Below, one piece after another: positions 24,295 to 33,212 of a stretch of DNA of 64,000 nt. The position numbers were made by a program, and so were the translations under genes. Every line of letters begins with the position of its first letter. The stretch's first letter is position 1. Origin of the DNA: Nocardioides lijunqiniae (GTDB taxonomy: Bacteria > Actinomycetota > Actinomycetes > Propionibacteriales > Nocardioidaceae); the NCBI RefSeq assembly GCF_015024225.1, contig NZ_JACJGM010000017.1, positions 36,666 through 100,665 on the forward strand, in the 5' to 3' direction. The notes beneath the pieces were generated by a model. It searched no databases, was not told the origin of the DNA, and worked only from the letters and a program-made list of their open reading frames with translations.

Positions 24295-26619
24295 TCAGAC
24301 GGTCGCGGACCGGCCGCTGTCGAGGCTGTCGAGCTCGTCCTCGAGACTGGCGCCGCTCAGGTGCGGGCGGACCAGCTTCTCGCCCTCGACGTCGACGTTG
24401 GGCAGCAGGCGGTCGAGCCAGGCCGGCAGCCACCAGGCCTTCTCGCCGAGCAGGTACATCAGCGCCGGGATCAGCGTCATCCGCACGATGAAGGCGTCGA
24501 AGAACACCGCCACGGCGAGCGCGAAGCCCATCGACTTGATGATGGGCTCGTCGATCAGGATGAACGCCGCGAACACCGAGATCATGATGACGCCGGCCGC
24601 CGCGACCACGCGGGCGCTGTTGCGGAAGCCGTCGACGACCGCCTCACGGGTCGACATGCCGTGCACGTGCGCCTCGCGCATCCGGGTCACCAGGAAGACC
24701 TGGTAGTCCATCGCGAGACCGAACACGAGCCCGATCAGGAAGATCGGCATGAAGCTGACGATCGGCTGACCCTCGACCAGGCCGAACGTGCCCTCCTGGA
24801 AGACCGCGACCGTCACGCCCAGCGTCGCGAGCACCGAGAGCAGGAAGCCCAGGGTGGCCGTGAGCGGCACCAGGATCGATCGGAAGACGACCATCAGCAG
24901 CAGGAACGCCAGGCCGACGACGACCGCGAGGTAGACCGGCAGCGCGCCGCTGAGGCGCTCGGACACGTCGGTCGTGATCGCGGTCAGGCCGGTGACGCCG
25001 GTCGTCGCCCCGGTCTGCTCCTCGATGCCGCTCTGCCCGTCGCGCAGGTCGGTCAGCAGGTCCTCGGTGGCGGTGTCCTCGGGCCCGGTCTCCGGGGTGA
25101 TCAGCACCGTGGCGCCCGTACCCTGCTCGTTCTGTCCCACGACCTGGGCGTTCTTGACGTTGTCGAGGCCAGCAGCCCAGGCGGCCACCTCGCCGAACGC
25201 CGCGCCGCGGTCGGCCTCGGGTACGTCGCGGGCGTCGACGACCGCGAGCATCGGCGCGTCGCGACCGGGGCCGAACGCGTCGGCGACCAGGTCGGAGGCC
25301 TTGCGCTGCGTGGTGTCGGAGGCGGCCGTGCTGTCGCTCGGGAAGGCGAGGTGCAGGCTCTGCAGGGGCAGCGCGAGCACGCCGAGGCCGACGACCACGA
25401 GCAGCACGACGGCGATCGGGGCGCGGGCGATCGTGCGGGCCCAGCGGACGCCGTTGTTGAGGATCAGGCCGTCCTCGTCGCGCTTGGGGCGGTAGTGACG
25501 CACCCGGCCGCCGAACGCCTTGGACTTGGTCATGCCGAGCAGCGCCGGCAGCAGGGTGAGCGCGACGAGCACCGAGATGAACACGGTGGCCGCGGCGGCC
25601 AGGCCCATGCTGGCGAGGAACGGGATCCGTACGACGAGCAGCGCGGACAGCGCGATGATCACGGTGAGGCCGGCGAAGACGACGGCCGACCCGGCCGTGC
25701 CGACCGCGATCCCGACCGCCTCCTCGCGGTCGTCGGTGTGGTGCAGCTCGCTGCGGTAGCGCGCCAGGATGAACAACGCGTAGTCGATGCCGACCGCCAA
25801 CCCGATCATCGTGGCGAGCATGGGCGTGGTCGAGCCGATGTCGGTGAACGCGGTCATCGCCGTGACGCCCATGATCCCCAGGCCCACGCCGATCAGCGCG
25901 GTGAGGATGGGCAGGCCGGCGGCCACGAGCGAGCCGAAGGTCAGGATGAGCACGATCAGGGCGACGCCGATGCCGATCAGCTCGGAGGTGCCGCTGAGCT
26001 CGGTCATGCCGGTGGTGCCGGAGCCGTTGGCCTCGACGGTGAAGCCGTCGCCGCGGGCGTCGTCCATCGCGTCCATGAGCGCCTCGATGGTGGAGGGCTT
26101 CACGTCGGCGACGGAGTCCACGTCGAAGTCCCAGGCGATGGTGCCGACCCGGCCGTCCTCGCTCAGCGGGGACAGCGCGGCGGCGTTCGCCCTCGCCTCG
26201 TCGACCGAGCCCCCGGCGTCGGTCGCGGCCTTGACCAGCTGGTCCTCCTGCGCCTGAGCGGCCTGGACGGGCCCGGCGAGCGGGGCGTCGGGCATCTGCG
26301 GCAGTCGCGAGAGGTCCTGGATCAGGGCGTCGACGCGGTCGGCGTACTCGGGGTCGGACAGCGTGCTGCCCTCCGGGGCCGCGACGACGACCTTCACCGA
26401 GGCCTGGTCGAAGGCGTCCACGGCGTCGGGGAAGAGCTCGGCCTGCAGGTCGCCGGCCTTCTCCGAGGGGATGCCGGGGATCGAGAACGAGTCGGTCATC
26501 GGCTTGGACATCGTCGCCGAGAAGGCGCCGACGGCGAGCACGGCGATGATCCAGCCCGTCAGGAACAGCGGCCAGCGGCGGAAGGCCGTCTTGCCGAGGC
26601 GGTAGAGCACGGTGGCCAT
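24295..26619 (-). CDS. MMPL family RND-type transporter
   Basis: 774-aa membrane transporter with 12 predicted helices in two repeats, each preceded by a large outer domain (about 40-200 and 420-560). Motifs include GLAVGIDYALFILARYRSEL (proton-relay Asp/Tyr helix) and its second-half counterpart GLAMDYQVFLVTRMREA. MMPL proteins export lipids or drugs. The ATG at 26619 has a GGAGTTCCCCC leader. It is downstream of, and probably controlled by, the TetR gene on the same strand (60-nt gap). Confidence 0.9.
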   Translation of the reverse strand: MATVLYRLGKTAFRRWPLFLTGWIIAVLAVGAFSATMSKPMTDSFSIPGIPSEKAGDLQAELFPDAVDAFDQASVKVVVAAPEGSTLSDPEYADRVDALIQDLSRLPQMPDAPLAGPVQAAQAQEDQLVKAATDAGGSVDEARANAAALSPLSEDGRVGTIAWDFDVDSVADVKPSTIEALMDAMDDARGDGFTVEANGSGTTGMTELSGTSELIGIGVALIVLILTFGSLVAAGLPILTALIGVGLGIMGVTAMTAFTDIGSTTPMLATMIGLAVGIDYALFILARYRSELHHTDDREEAVGIAVGTAGSAVVFAGLTVIIALSALLVVRIPFLASMGLAAAATVFISVLVALTLLPALLGMTKSKAFGGRVRHYRPKRDEDGLILNNGVRWARTIARAPIAVVLLVVVGLGVLALPLQSLHLAFPSDSTAASDTTQRKASDLVADAFGPGRDAPMLAVVDARDVPEADRGAAFGEVAAWAAGLDNVKNAQVVGQNEQGTGATVLITPETGPEDTATEDLLTDLRDGQSGIEEQTGATTGVTGLTAITTDVSERLSGALPVYLAVVVGLAFLLLMVVFRSILVPLTATLGFLLSVLATLGVTVAVFQEGTFGLVEGQPIVSFMPIFLIGLVFGLAMDYQVFLVTRMREAHVHGMSTREAVVDGFRNSARVVAAAGVIMISVFAAFILIDEPIIKSMGFALAVAVFFDAFIVRMTLIPALMYLLGEKAWWLPAWLDRLLPNVDVEGEKLVRPHLSGASLEDELDSLDSGRSATV

Positions 26620-26678
26620 GGGGGAACTCCTGGTTGCGGTGGGGAAGGGCTGGTCGGGCTGGTCAGGGAGTACGGCGG

Positions 26679-27263
26679 TCAGACGAGCAGCTCGCGCGCG
26701 AGGCGCAGCTGGTGCAGGAAGACGTCGGCCAGCGGTCGGTCGTCGCCCTCCTGGGTGGGCAGGCAGCCGTCGAAGAGCGCGACGAACAGCTGGACGAGCA
26801 GGCGGGCGCGCTCGGCGCCGAAGTCCGGGCCCTCGCGGGTCAGGATCATCTCGACGAACTCCCCGGCGAGCGCCTCGAAGCGCTCGTGGGCCGCCACGAT
26901 GAGGCGCGGCGTGGTGACGACGATGCGGCGACCGCGCTGCATCTCCTCGCGGTCGAGCACCTTGGAGCTGAGCAGGACCAGGGCGAGCTCGCCGAGGTCG
27001 TCGACCAGGTGTCCGTGCGGGCCGCCGGCGTAGAACGTCGCCAGGACGTCCGGCGGCACCTCCGGCGGGTTGCCGAGGACGGCGTCGATCTTGCTGGGGA
27101 AGTAGTTGAACAGCGTCCGGCGCGACACCTCGGCGTCCTCGGCGAGCTCGTCCATCGTGAAGCCGTCGAGCCCGCGCTCGTCGGTGAGCCGCTGCGCGCA
27201 CGCCGTGATCCGGTGCTCGGTCTCGAGCCGGCGCCTCTCCCGGAGCGTTGCACTTTCTTCCAT
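26679..27263 (-). CDS. TetR family regulator of the MMPL transporter
   Basis: 194-aa TetR repressor: helix-turn-helix at about 15-60 (RLTDERGLDGFTMDELAEDAEVSRRTLFNYFPSK) and a C-terminal ligand domain. ATG at 27263 is preferred because upstream in-frame starts fall in the TGCACT palindromes. In Actinobacteria a TetR directly upstream of an MMPL pump normally represses it. Divergent from the malic enzyme gene. Confidence 0.87.
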   Translation of the reverse strand: MEESATLRERRRLETEHRITACAQRLTDERGLDGFTMDELAEDAEVSRRTLFNYFPSKIDAVLGNPPEVPPDVLATFYAGGPHGHLVDDLGELALVLLSSKVLDREEMQRGRRIVVTTPRLIVAAHERFEALAGEFVEMILTREGPDFGAERARLLVQLFVALFDGCLPTQEGDDRPLADVFLHQLRLARELLV

Positions 27264-27301
27264 GGAGTGCATTCTTGCACTCTTTCGGGAAAAGTGCACA
27301 A
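27248..27301. promoter_or_regulatory. TGCACT/AGTGCA operator region of the TetR-MMPL operon
   Basis: Four half-sites of TGCACT/AGTGCA at 27249-27254, 27266-27271, 27276-27281 and 27293-27298 form two dyads, one over the start codon of tetR and one upstream (TTGCACTCTTT...AAAAGTGCACAA). Spacing and position suit autoregulation. Confidence 0.6.
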
Positions 27302-27448
27302 ATGTGTCGCCCGTCACTCGCCTTCAGCCCCCCGTGGGGACGATTCCCTCACCTCGGGGCCCGCCGGCGCCGTCGGTGGTGGTCGTTGTGGTCGCCGAGG
27401 GACGTCGGTGACTTGCCGGTAACCCGCGCGGGGGGCGAAGGTGGCGAG

Positions 27449-28840
27449 GTGTCCAGACACTCCGCCACCACGTCGTCGTACTCGATCACCATGCGCCTGC
27501 ACACGGCGCCCGACCACGGGGTCGTCGGCCAGGTCGCCACAGCGATCGCGCAGGCGGGCGGGATCGTGACCGCGATCGACGTCGCGGAGTCGACCGGCAC
27601 GCGCCTGGTCCTCGACGTCACCTGCTCGGCAGGCGACGCCGACCACGCCAAGGAGCTCGAGGCCGCCGTCGACGCGGTCGACGGCGTCGAGGTCTACAAG
27701 GTCAGCGACCGGACCTTCCTGCTCCACCTCGGCGGCAAGATCGAGGTGTCCTCGAAGGTGCCGCTGCGCAACCGCGACGACCTCTCCATGGCCTACACCC
27801 CGGGAGTGGGGCGCGTCAGCAAGGCGATCGCCGACCACCCCGAGGACGTGTGGCGCCTGACCTCCAAGGGCAACACCGTCGCCGTCGTCACCGACGGCTC
27901 GGCGGTGCTCGGCCTGGGCAACATCGGCCCCGGCGCCGCGCTGCCGGTGATGGAGGGCAAGGCCGCGCTGTTCAAGCGCTTCGCCGACATCGACGCCTGG
28001 CCGATCTGCCTGGACACCCAGGACACCGACGAGATCGTGCGCGCGGTCGAGATGATCGCGCCCGGCTTCGGCGGCATCAACCTCGAGGACATCGCGGCGC
28101 CGCGCTGCTTCGAGATCGAGCGCCGCCTGCGCGACAGCCTGGACATCCCGGTCTTCCACGACGACCAGCACGGTACGGCGATCGTCGTGCTCGCCGCGCT
28201 CACCAACGCGCTGCGCGTGGTGCGCAAGGACCTCGCCTCGGCCCGCATCGTCGTCTCGGGCGCCGGCGCCGCCGGCAGCGCGATCGTGACCCTGCTGCTC
28301 GCGGCCGGCGTCAGCGACGTCGTGGTCTGGGACCGCGAGGGCTGCCTGGCCGCCGGCATGACCGGCCTCTCCCCGGCCAAGCAGCGCCTGGCCGAGAGCA
28401 CCAACCCGCGCCGGGTCACGGGCGACCTGCGGGCGGGGCTCGCCGGCGCCGACGTCTTCATCGGCGTCAGCGCCCCCGGCGTGCTCAAGGCGGAGTGGAT
28501 CGCCGACATGGCCGACGAGGCCGTCGTCTTCGCGCTCGCCAACCCCGACCCCGAGGTCGACCCGGCCGAGGCCGACAAGTACGCCGCGGTCGTGGCCAGC
28601 GGCCGCTCCGACTACCCCAACCAGATCAACAACGTCCTGGCCTTCCCCGGCGTCTTCCGCGGACTGCTGGACGCACGCGCCTCGGAGATCACCGTCGACA
28701 TGCTGCTGCGCGCCGCCGACGCCATCGCCCACGTCGTGCGCGACGAGGAGCTCAACTCCAGCTTCATCATCCCGAGCGTCTTCGACACCGACGTGCCCAA
28801 GGCCGTGGCGGCCGCCGTCCGCGGCGGCGACCAGCGCTAG
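27449..28840 (+). CDS. NAD-dependent malic enzyme with N-terminal ACT domain
   Basis: 463-aa oxidative decarboxylase converting malate to pyruvate. An N-terminal ACT-like regulatory domain (about 12-85) precedes the malic enzyme body with [39 protein letters not shown], the metal-binding [12 protein letters not shown] and a Rossmann segment [13 protein letters not shown]. The end is [22 protein letters not shown] at 27449 is chosen for the GAAGG at 27437-27441. The ACT domain suggests amino-acid control. Cytosolic; links the TCA cycle with pyruvate. Confidence 0.93.
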   Translation: MSRHSATTSSYSITMRLHTAPDHGVVGQVATAIAQAGGIVTAIDVAESTGTRLVLDVTCSAGDADHAKELEAAVDAVDGVEVYKVSDRTFLLHLGGKIEVSSKVPLRNRDDLSMAYTPGVGRVSKAIADHPEDVWRLTSKGNTVAVVTDGSAVLGLGNIGPGAALPVMEGKAALFKRFADIDAWPICLDTQDTDEIVRAVEMIAPGFGGINLEDIAAPRCFEIERRLRDSLDIPVFHDDQHGTAIVVLAALTNALRVVRKDLASARIVVSGAGAAGSAIVTLLLAAGVSDVVVWDREGCLAAGMTGLSPAKQRLAESTNPRRVTGDLRAGLAGADVFIGVSAPGVLKAEWIADMADEAVVFALANPDPEVDPAEADKYAAVVASGRSDYPNQINNVLAFPGVFRGLLDARASEITVDMLLRAADAIAHVVRDEELNSSFIIPSVFDTDVPKAVAAAVRGGDQR

Positions 28841-28844
28841 ACGC

Positions 28845-29480
28845 TCAGGGCCGCCCGAGCGACCCGGGCGCCCGGAAGCGCACGGTCGAGGCCAGGGCGT
28901 CCTCGCGCAGCACCTTGCGCTCGGCGACCACCTGCACGGCGTAGGGATGCCCGACGTACATCGCGGTGACGGCGTAGCCGGTCCCGCCGGGCAGCTCGCG
29001 GCGCCACTCGTGGCGCAGCGGGGTGCCGTCGCTCGCCTCGACCGTGGACCGCTCGCTGCCGGCGTACTCCTCGTCGAAGGCCGCCCGCCCCCCGGCCACC
29101 GAGCGGAGCTCGCTGTAGGTGATCGTCACCGGTGACCCGGCGATCTCGAAGTCGCACATCCAGACCGTGGGCCGTCCCGAGCCGCGCTCGCCCGTGCGGA
29201 CGTCCTGGCAGCTGTCGCCGCGCGGGCTGAACGACGGGAAGACCCAGCGCAGCCCCCGCACGCCCTTCGGCCGCGCGCACGAGGACAGGTCGGCCACCTC
29301 GCTGCCGTCCCAGCAGACCGACGACGGGGCGGTCGCGTCGGCGCTCTGCGGCTCGGCGAACAGCAGCCGCGCGCCCACCAGGCCGGAGGTCGCCAGGAGC
29401 ACGACCAGGGGCAGCACCACGAGCGGCGTGCGGCGTCGCAGGACCCGGCGTACGGCGCCGAACCGTCGCTGCGTGGCCAT
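28845..29480 (-). CDS. Membrane-anchored protein of unknown function
   Basis: 211-aa protein with a basic N-terminus, one membrane helix (about 20-40) and an extracytoplasmic domain with four Cys spread as SSVCWDG, SSCARPKG, DSCQDVR and WMCDFEI, which could form two disulfides. Family not recognised. ATG at 29480 has GAGG 8 nt upstream; further ATGs upstream (29507) lack one. Convergent with the malic enzyme (4-nt gap), divergent from the ABC exporter. Confidence 0.65.
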   Translation of the reverse strand: MATQRRFGAVRRVLRRRTPLVVLPLVVLLATSGLVGARLLFAEPQSADATAPSSVCWDGSEVADLSSCARPKGVRGLRWVFPSFSPRGDSCQDVRTGERGSGRPTVWMCDFEIAGSPVTITYSELRSVAGGRAAFDEEYAGSERSTVEASDGTPLRHEWRRELPGGTGYAVTAMYVGHPYAVQVVAERKVLREDALASTVRFRAPGSLGRP

Positions 29481-29679
29481 GACCCACCTCGTCTCTGGTC
29501 GTGCCATTGTGACCCCGGACACGCCCGCCGTCACCCGGTTCGGCGATTCCAGTGCCGGCAGGCGGGCCCGGCGGGACCGATGACTCGCGCTCCCGGAGCC
29601 GGTCTGAGCGTGCTCGCGGGCCCTGCCGGCCGTCCCCGGCCCCCACTATCCTGCGAGATCGACCCCGAGGAGCAGATCG

Positions 29680-30696
29680 ATGATCGAAGCGCGCGGACTC
29701 GTGCAGACCTTCCACACCGGGCAGGGCAGGAAGAAGCGCCCGGTGCACGCCGTGAGCGGCGTCGACCTCGACGTCGCGGAGGGCGAGGTGGTGGGCTTCC
29801 TGGGCCCCAACGGCGCCGGGAAGACCACCACCCTGCGGATGCTGGTCACCCTGCTCAAGCCGACCGCCGGCACGGCCCGGGTCGCCGGCTACGACGTCGC
29901 CCGCGAGCCGACCCAGGTGCGGCGCAGCATCGGCTACGTCTCCCAGACCGGCGGCGTCTTCAGCAGCGCGCGCGCCGGCGAGGAGGTGATGGACCACGGC
30001 ATGCTCTACGGCCTGTCCCGCTCCCAGGTCGAGACCCGCGGCAAGGAGCTCTTCGAGCAGCTGCAGCTCGACGGCCTGTGGGAGCGCATGCCCAAGAACA
30101 TGTCGGGCGGGCAGAAGCGGCGCCTCGACATCGTCGCCGGGCTGATCCACGACCCCACCCTGGTCTTCCTCGACGAGCCCACGACCGGCCTGGACCCGCA
30201 GGCCCGGGCCAACCTCTGGGAGCACATCGCCAAGCTGCGCTCCGAGCGCGGGGCCACGGTGTTCCTCACCACCCACTACCTCGACGAGGCCGACGTGCTG
30301 AGCGACCGCATCGTCATCATCGACCAGGGCCGCATCGTGGCCAGCGACACCGCCGACAACCTCAAGGCGCAGGTCTCCGGCGACCTCGTCGACCTCGAGG
30401 TGGCCGACGCCGGTCAGGTCGCCGTGGCGCGCGACAAGCTGGCCTCGATCGCCACGCAGGTCGAGGTCGACGACCGCCACGTCCGCGGCCGGGTGCAGCG
30501 CGCGGGCCGGGCCATCCCCTCGCTGCTGCGCGACCTGGAGGCCGCCGCGGTCTCCCTCGACTCGATCGAGGTGGCGCGCCCGACCCTCGACGACGTCTTC
30601 CTCACCCTCACCGGCCGCTCGCTGCGCGACGCGGAGTCGGCGGCCGACGGCCCGGGGGCCGACGCCGAGACCGAGCTCGAAGGAGCCACCTCATGA
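29680..30696 (+). CDS. DrrA-type ABC transporter ATP-binding protein
   Basis: 338-aa ATPase of a daunorubicin-resistance-type exporter. Walker A GPNGAGKTTT (about 44-53), signature MSGGQKRRLDI, Walker B TLVFLDEPTTGLDP and the H-loop TTHYLDEAD are all intact. The C-terminal ~100 residues match the DrrA extension (DVFLTLTGRSLRD). Ribosome site GAGGAG precedes ATG. Its stop overlaps the permease start (ATGA). Substrate unknown. Confidence 0.93.
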   Translation: MIEARGLVQTFHTGQGRKKRPVHAVSGVDLDVAEGEVVGFLGPNGAGKTTTLRMLVTLLKPTAGTARVAGYDVAREPTQVRRSIGYVSQTGGVFSSARAGEEVMDHGMLYGLSRSQVETRGKELFEQLQLDGLWERMPKNMSGGQKRRLDIVAGLIHDPTLVFLDEPTTGLDPQARANLWEHIAKLRSERGATVFLTTHYLDEADVLSDRIVIIDQGRIVASDTADNLKAQVSGDLVDLEVADAGQVAVARDKLASIATQVEVDDRHVRGRVQRAGRAIPSLLRDLEAAAVSLDSIEVARPTLDDVFLTLTGRSLRDAESAADGPGADAETELEGATS

Positions 30697-31457
30697 ACAG
30701 CTTCGTCCGCGACTCCTCCATCGTCTTCCGCCGCCAGATCCGGATGAACCTCCGCAACCCCGCCTGGGTCCTCATCGGCGTCATGCAGCCGGTCCTCTAC
30801 CTCCTGCTCTTCGGGCCGCTGCTCAAGCCGGTCGTGCGCACCTTCCCCGGCTTCGACGGCAACGAGTTCACGTTCCTGGTGCCCGGCCTGCTCGTGCAGC
30901 TCGGGCTCTTCGGGGCGTTCTTCGCGGGCTTCGGCCTGATCGCCGAGTGGCGCGAGGGGGTCGTGGAGGCCGAGCGGGTCACCCCCGCCAGTCGTACGGC
31001 GCTGCTGTGCGGCCGGCTCCTGCGCGACCTCGCTCAGCTGCTCGTCCAGGCCGTCATCCTGGTCGCCCTCGGCTACGTCATGGGGCTGCGCGGCTCGTTC
31101 GGCGGCATCGTCGTGGGCATCGTGCTCACCCTGCTGATCGGCGGGGCGTGCGCGGCGGCGTCCAACGCGCTCGCGCTGACCACCAAGTCCGAGGACGTGA
31201 TGGCGCCGCTGATCAACATGATCATGATGCCGGTGCTGCTGCTCAGCGGGATCCTGCTGCCGATGACGCTGGGCCCCGCCTGGCTGCAGAACACCAGCGA
31301 CTTCATGCCGTTCCGCTGGATCGTCGACGGCGTCCGCGACGCCTTCACCGGCGACCTCGGCACCAGCGGCGTGCTGTGGGGCACCACCTGGGCCGCGGCG
31401 CTGTTCGTGGTCGCGCTCTGGTGGGGCACCTCGGTCTTCCGCCGCGACGACGCCTGA
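30693..31457 (+). CDS. DrrB-type ABC transporter permease
   Basis: 254-aa ABC-2 permease with six membrane helices: IGVMQPVLYLLLFGPLL, LVPGLLVQLGLFGAFFAGFGL, the EADVMAPL-like SEDVMAPLINMIMMPVLLLSGILLPM helix and PFRWIVDGVRDAF near the end. It pairs with the upstream ATPase; ATG at 30693 overlaps its stop and has AGGAG upstream. Together they form a two-gene exporter for a hydrophobic compound. Confidence 0.92.
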   Translation: MNSFVRDSSIVFRRQIRMNLRNPAWVLIGVMQPVLYLLLFGPLLKPVVRTFPGFDGNEFTFLVPGLLVQLGLFGAFFAGFGLIAEWREGVVEAERVTPASRTALLCGRLLRDLAQLLVQAVILVALGYVMGLRGSFGGIVVGIVLTLLIGGACAAASNALALTTKSEDVMAPLINMIMMPVLLLSGILLPMTLGPAWLQNTSDFMPFRWIVDGVRDAFTGDLGTSGVLWGTTWAAALFVVALWWGTSVFRRDDA

Positions 31458-31508
31458 GCGCGCCGACCCGGCCAGGAACCGTCCGGAGGGTGGCCGCGTC
31501 CCACCTGC

Positions 31509-33137
31509 ATGACACCCCTCCGCACTGTCGTGGCCGCCCTGGTCGGCTCGCTCGCCCTGACCCTGACCGCCTGCTCGCAGGACCACGAGCCGGAGCCCGG
31601 CCCGGAGCCGGGCACCGTGACGCGCGGCATCGACACCGCGTCGTACGTCGAGGACTACGAGGTCGGCGCCGGCGACAGCGGCGCGATGAACTACTCCCAG
31701 TCCCAGCCGCAGTCAGCGCCCGGGAGCGCGAGGTCGTTGTCGGAGGGCGGTGGCACGGACCCGCTGAGGATCCCCGGCCCCCTGGAGGACAACACGTTCG
31801 TCGACGAGGGCACGAGCGGCTTCGTGGACCCGCGGGAGGACGCGCGGTCGACGTTCGCGCTGGACGTCGACACCGGCTCGTACGGCGTCGCGCGGACGCT
31901 GCTCGAGCAGGGACTCCGCCCGCCCGCCGAGTCGATCCGGGTCGAGGAGTGGGTCAACGCGCTGCCGGTCGCCGACGAGGCCCCCGCGGGCGCCGACCTC
32001 GCGGTGACCAGCGAGTCCGGGATGGCGCCGAGCCTCGAGGACGGCACCCAGCTGGTGCGGGTCGGGGTGGCGGCGCGGGAGGTGACCGCCGCCGAGCGGC
32101 CGCCCGTCCACGTCACCCTGGTCGTCGACCGCTCCGGGAGCATGGACATCCGCGAGCGGCTCGGGCTCGTGCAGTCGTCGCTGGCGCTGCTGGCCGACCG
32201 CCTGCGCGACGACGACACGGTCGCGGTCGTGTCGTTCGAGGACCAGGCCGAGCCGCTTCTCCCGCCGACCCCGGTCCGCGACACCGAGACGATCCTCGAG
32301 GCCGTCGAGGGGCTGAAGCCCGGCGGCAGCACCAACCTCGAGGCCGGCCTGACCCTGGGCTACGAGCAGGCGCGCAAGCACTTCGACCCCGAGGGGCTCA
32401 ACCTGGTCGTGCTCTGCTCCGACGGCGTCGCCAACGTCGGCGCGACCGGCCCGGGGTCGATCACCGAGCGGATCGCCGAGGAGGGCCGCGACGGGATCAG
32501 CCTGGTGACGGTCGGCTACGGGATGGGCAACTACAACGACCACCTGATGGAGCAGCTCGCCGACCTCGGCGACGGCTTCTACTCCTACGTCGACTCCTAC
32601 GACGAGGCCGAGGAGCTGTTCGGCACCGCGCTGACCACCACCCTGACGCCGGTCGCGGCGGAGGCCCGCACCCAGGTCGCCTTCGACCCCGAGCTCGTGT
32701 CGTCGTACCGCCTGGTCGGCTACGACAACCGGCAGATCGCCGACGAGGACTTCGCCGACATGGACGTCGACGCGGGCGAGCTCGGCGCCGGCCACCACGC
32801 CACGGCGCTCTACGAGGTCCGGCTCGCCGACGGCGTCGAGCCGGGCGACGTGATCGGCACCGCGAGCGTGCGCTGGACCTCCCCGCGCGACGGCGAGCCC
32901 CAGGACGCCGGCGCCGAGCTGACCGCCGCCGACCCGGCCGCCGAGGCGAGCCCGGCGCTCGCGCTGCCCGCGGCGGCCGCCGACCTGGCCCAGCTGCTCA
33001 AGCGCGCCGCGCCGTACGCCGAGCGGCCGGTCTCGCTCGAGAGCCTCGCGGAGCGCGTTGAGGTGCTGGAGACGGAGGGGGTCGACGGGGCCGAGGAGCT
33101 CGCCGAGCTGGTGCGCGCCGCGCAGGACGCCGACTGA
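31509..33137 (+). CDS. VWA domain lipoprotein (YfbK type)
   Basis: 542-aa surface lipoprotein. The signal peptide ends in lipobox LTAC (Cys about 22) and a negatively charged linker follows. An N-terminal von Willebrand-associated region (TFALDVDTGSYGVARTLLEQG) precedes the VWA domain (about 198-370) with intact MIDAS motif DRSGSMD (about 206). The C-terminal DUF3520-like domain (about 385-540) follows. Metal-dependent adhesion or scaffold role is family knowledge. It begins 51 nt after the ABC permease and may be transcribed separately. Confidence 0.87.
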   Translation: MTPLRTVVAALVGSLALTLTACSQDHEPEPGPEPGTVTRGIDTASYVEDYEVGAGDSGAMNYSQSQPQSAPGSARSLSEGGGTDPLRIPGPLEDNTFVDEGTSGFVDPREDARSTFALDVDTGSYGVARTLLEQGLRPPAESIRVEEWVNALPVADEAPAGADLAVTSESGMAPSLEDGTQLVRVGVAAREVTAAERPPVHVTLVVDRSGSMDIRERLGLVQSSLALLADRLRDDDTVAVVSFEDQAEPLLPPTPVRDTETILEAVEGLKPGGSTNLEAGLTLGYEQARKHFDPEGLNLVVLCSDGVANVGATGPGSITERIAEEGRDGISLVTVGYGMGNYNDHLMEQLADLGDGFYSYVDSYDEAEELFGTALTTTLTPVAAEARTQVAFDPELVSSYRLVGYDNRQIADEDFADMDVDAGELGAGHHATALYEVRLADGVEPGDVIGTASVRWTSPRDGEPQDAGAELTAADPAAEASPALALPAAAADLAQLLKRAAPYAERPVSLESLAERVEVLETEGVDGAEELAELVRAAQDAD

Positions 33138-33156
33138 CTTTACAAAGGCGCAGGGG

Positions 33157-33195
33157 TTGTCAAGCAGGTTTACAAACAGTACGGTCCTGTAAACC
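33157..33195 (+). promoter_or_regulatory. alkB promoter with TetR-type operator
   Basis: A -35-like TTGTCA (33157-33162) and -10-like TACGGT (33180-33185) are spaced 17 nt apart. The dyad GGTTTACA/TGTAAACC (33167-33174 and 33188-33195) lies over them, and an extra half-site TTTACAAA is at 33139-33146. A ribosome site (GGAAGG) precedes the ATG at 33213. Confidence 0.6.
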
Positions 33196-33212
33196 GCACG
33201 GAAGGCAGCCCC

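Noticed and set aside
24361..27033. Very long open frames on the strand opposite MMPL, SNF2, M13, RecQ and accA1 genes
   Set aside because: Third-position GC bias leaves antisense frames open in such genomes. They lack motifs and ribosome sites, and their composition (Arg/Gly/His/Asp-rich) is non-protein-like.
30947..33061. A 704-codon + strand frame over the ABC permease and VWA genes
   Set aside because: It overlaps two well-supported genes in another frame and is Arg/Gly-rich with no motifs.
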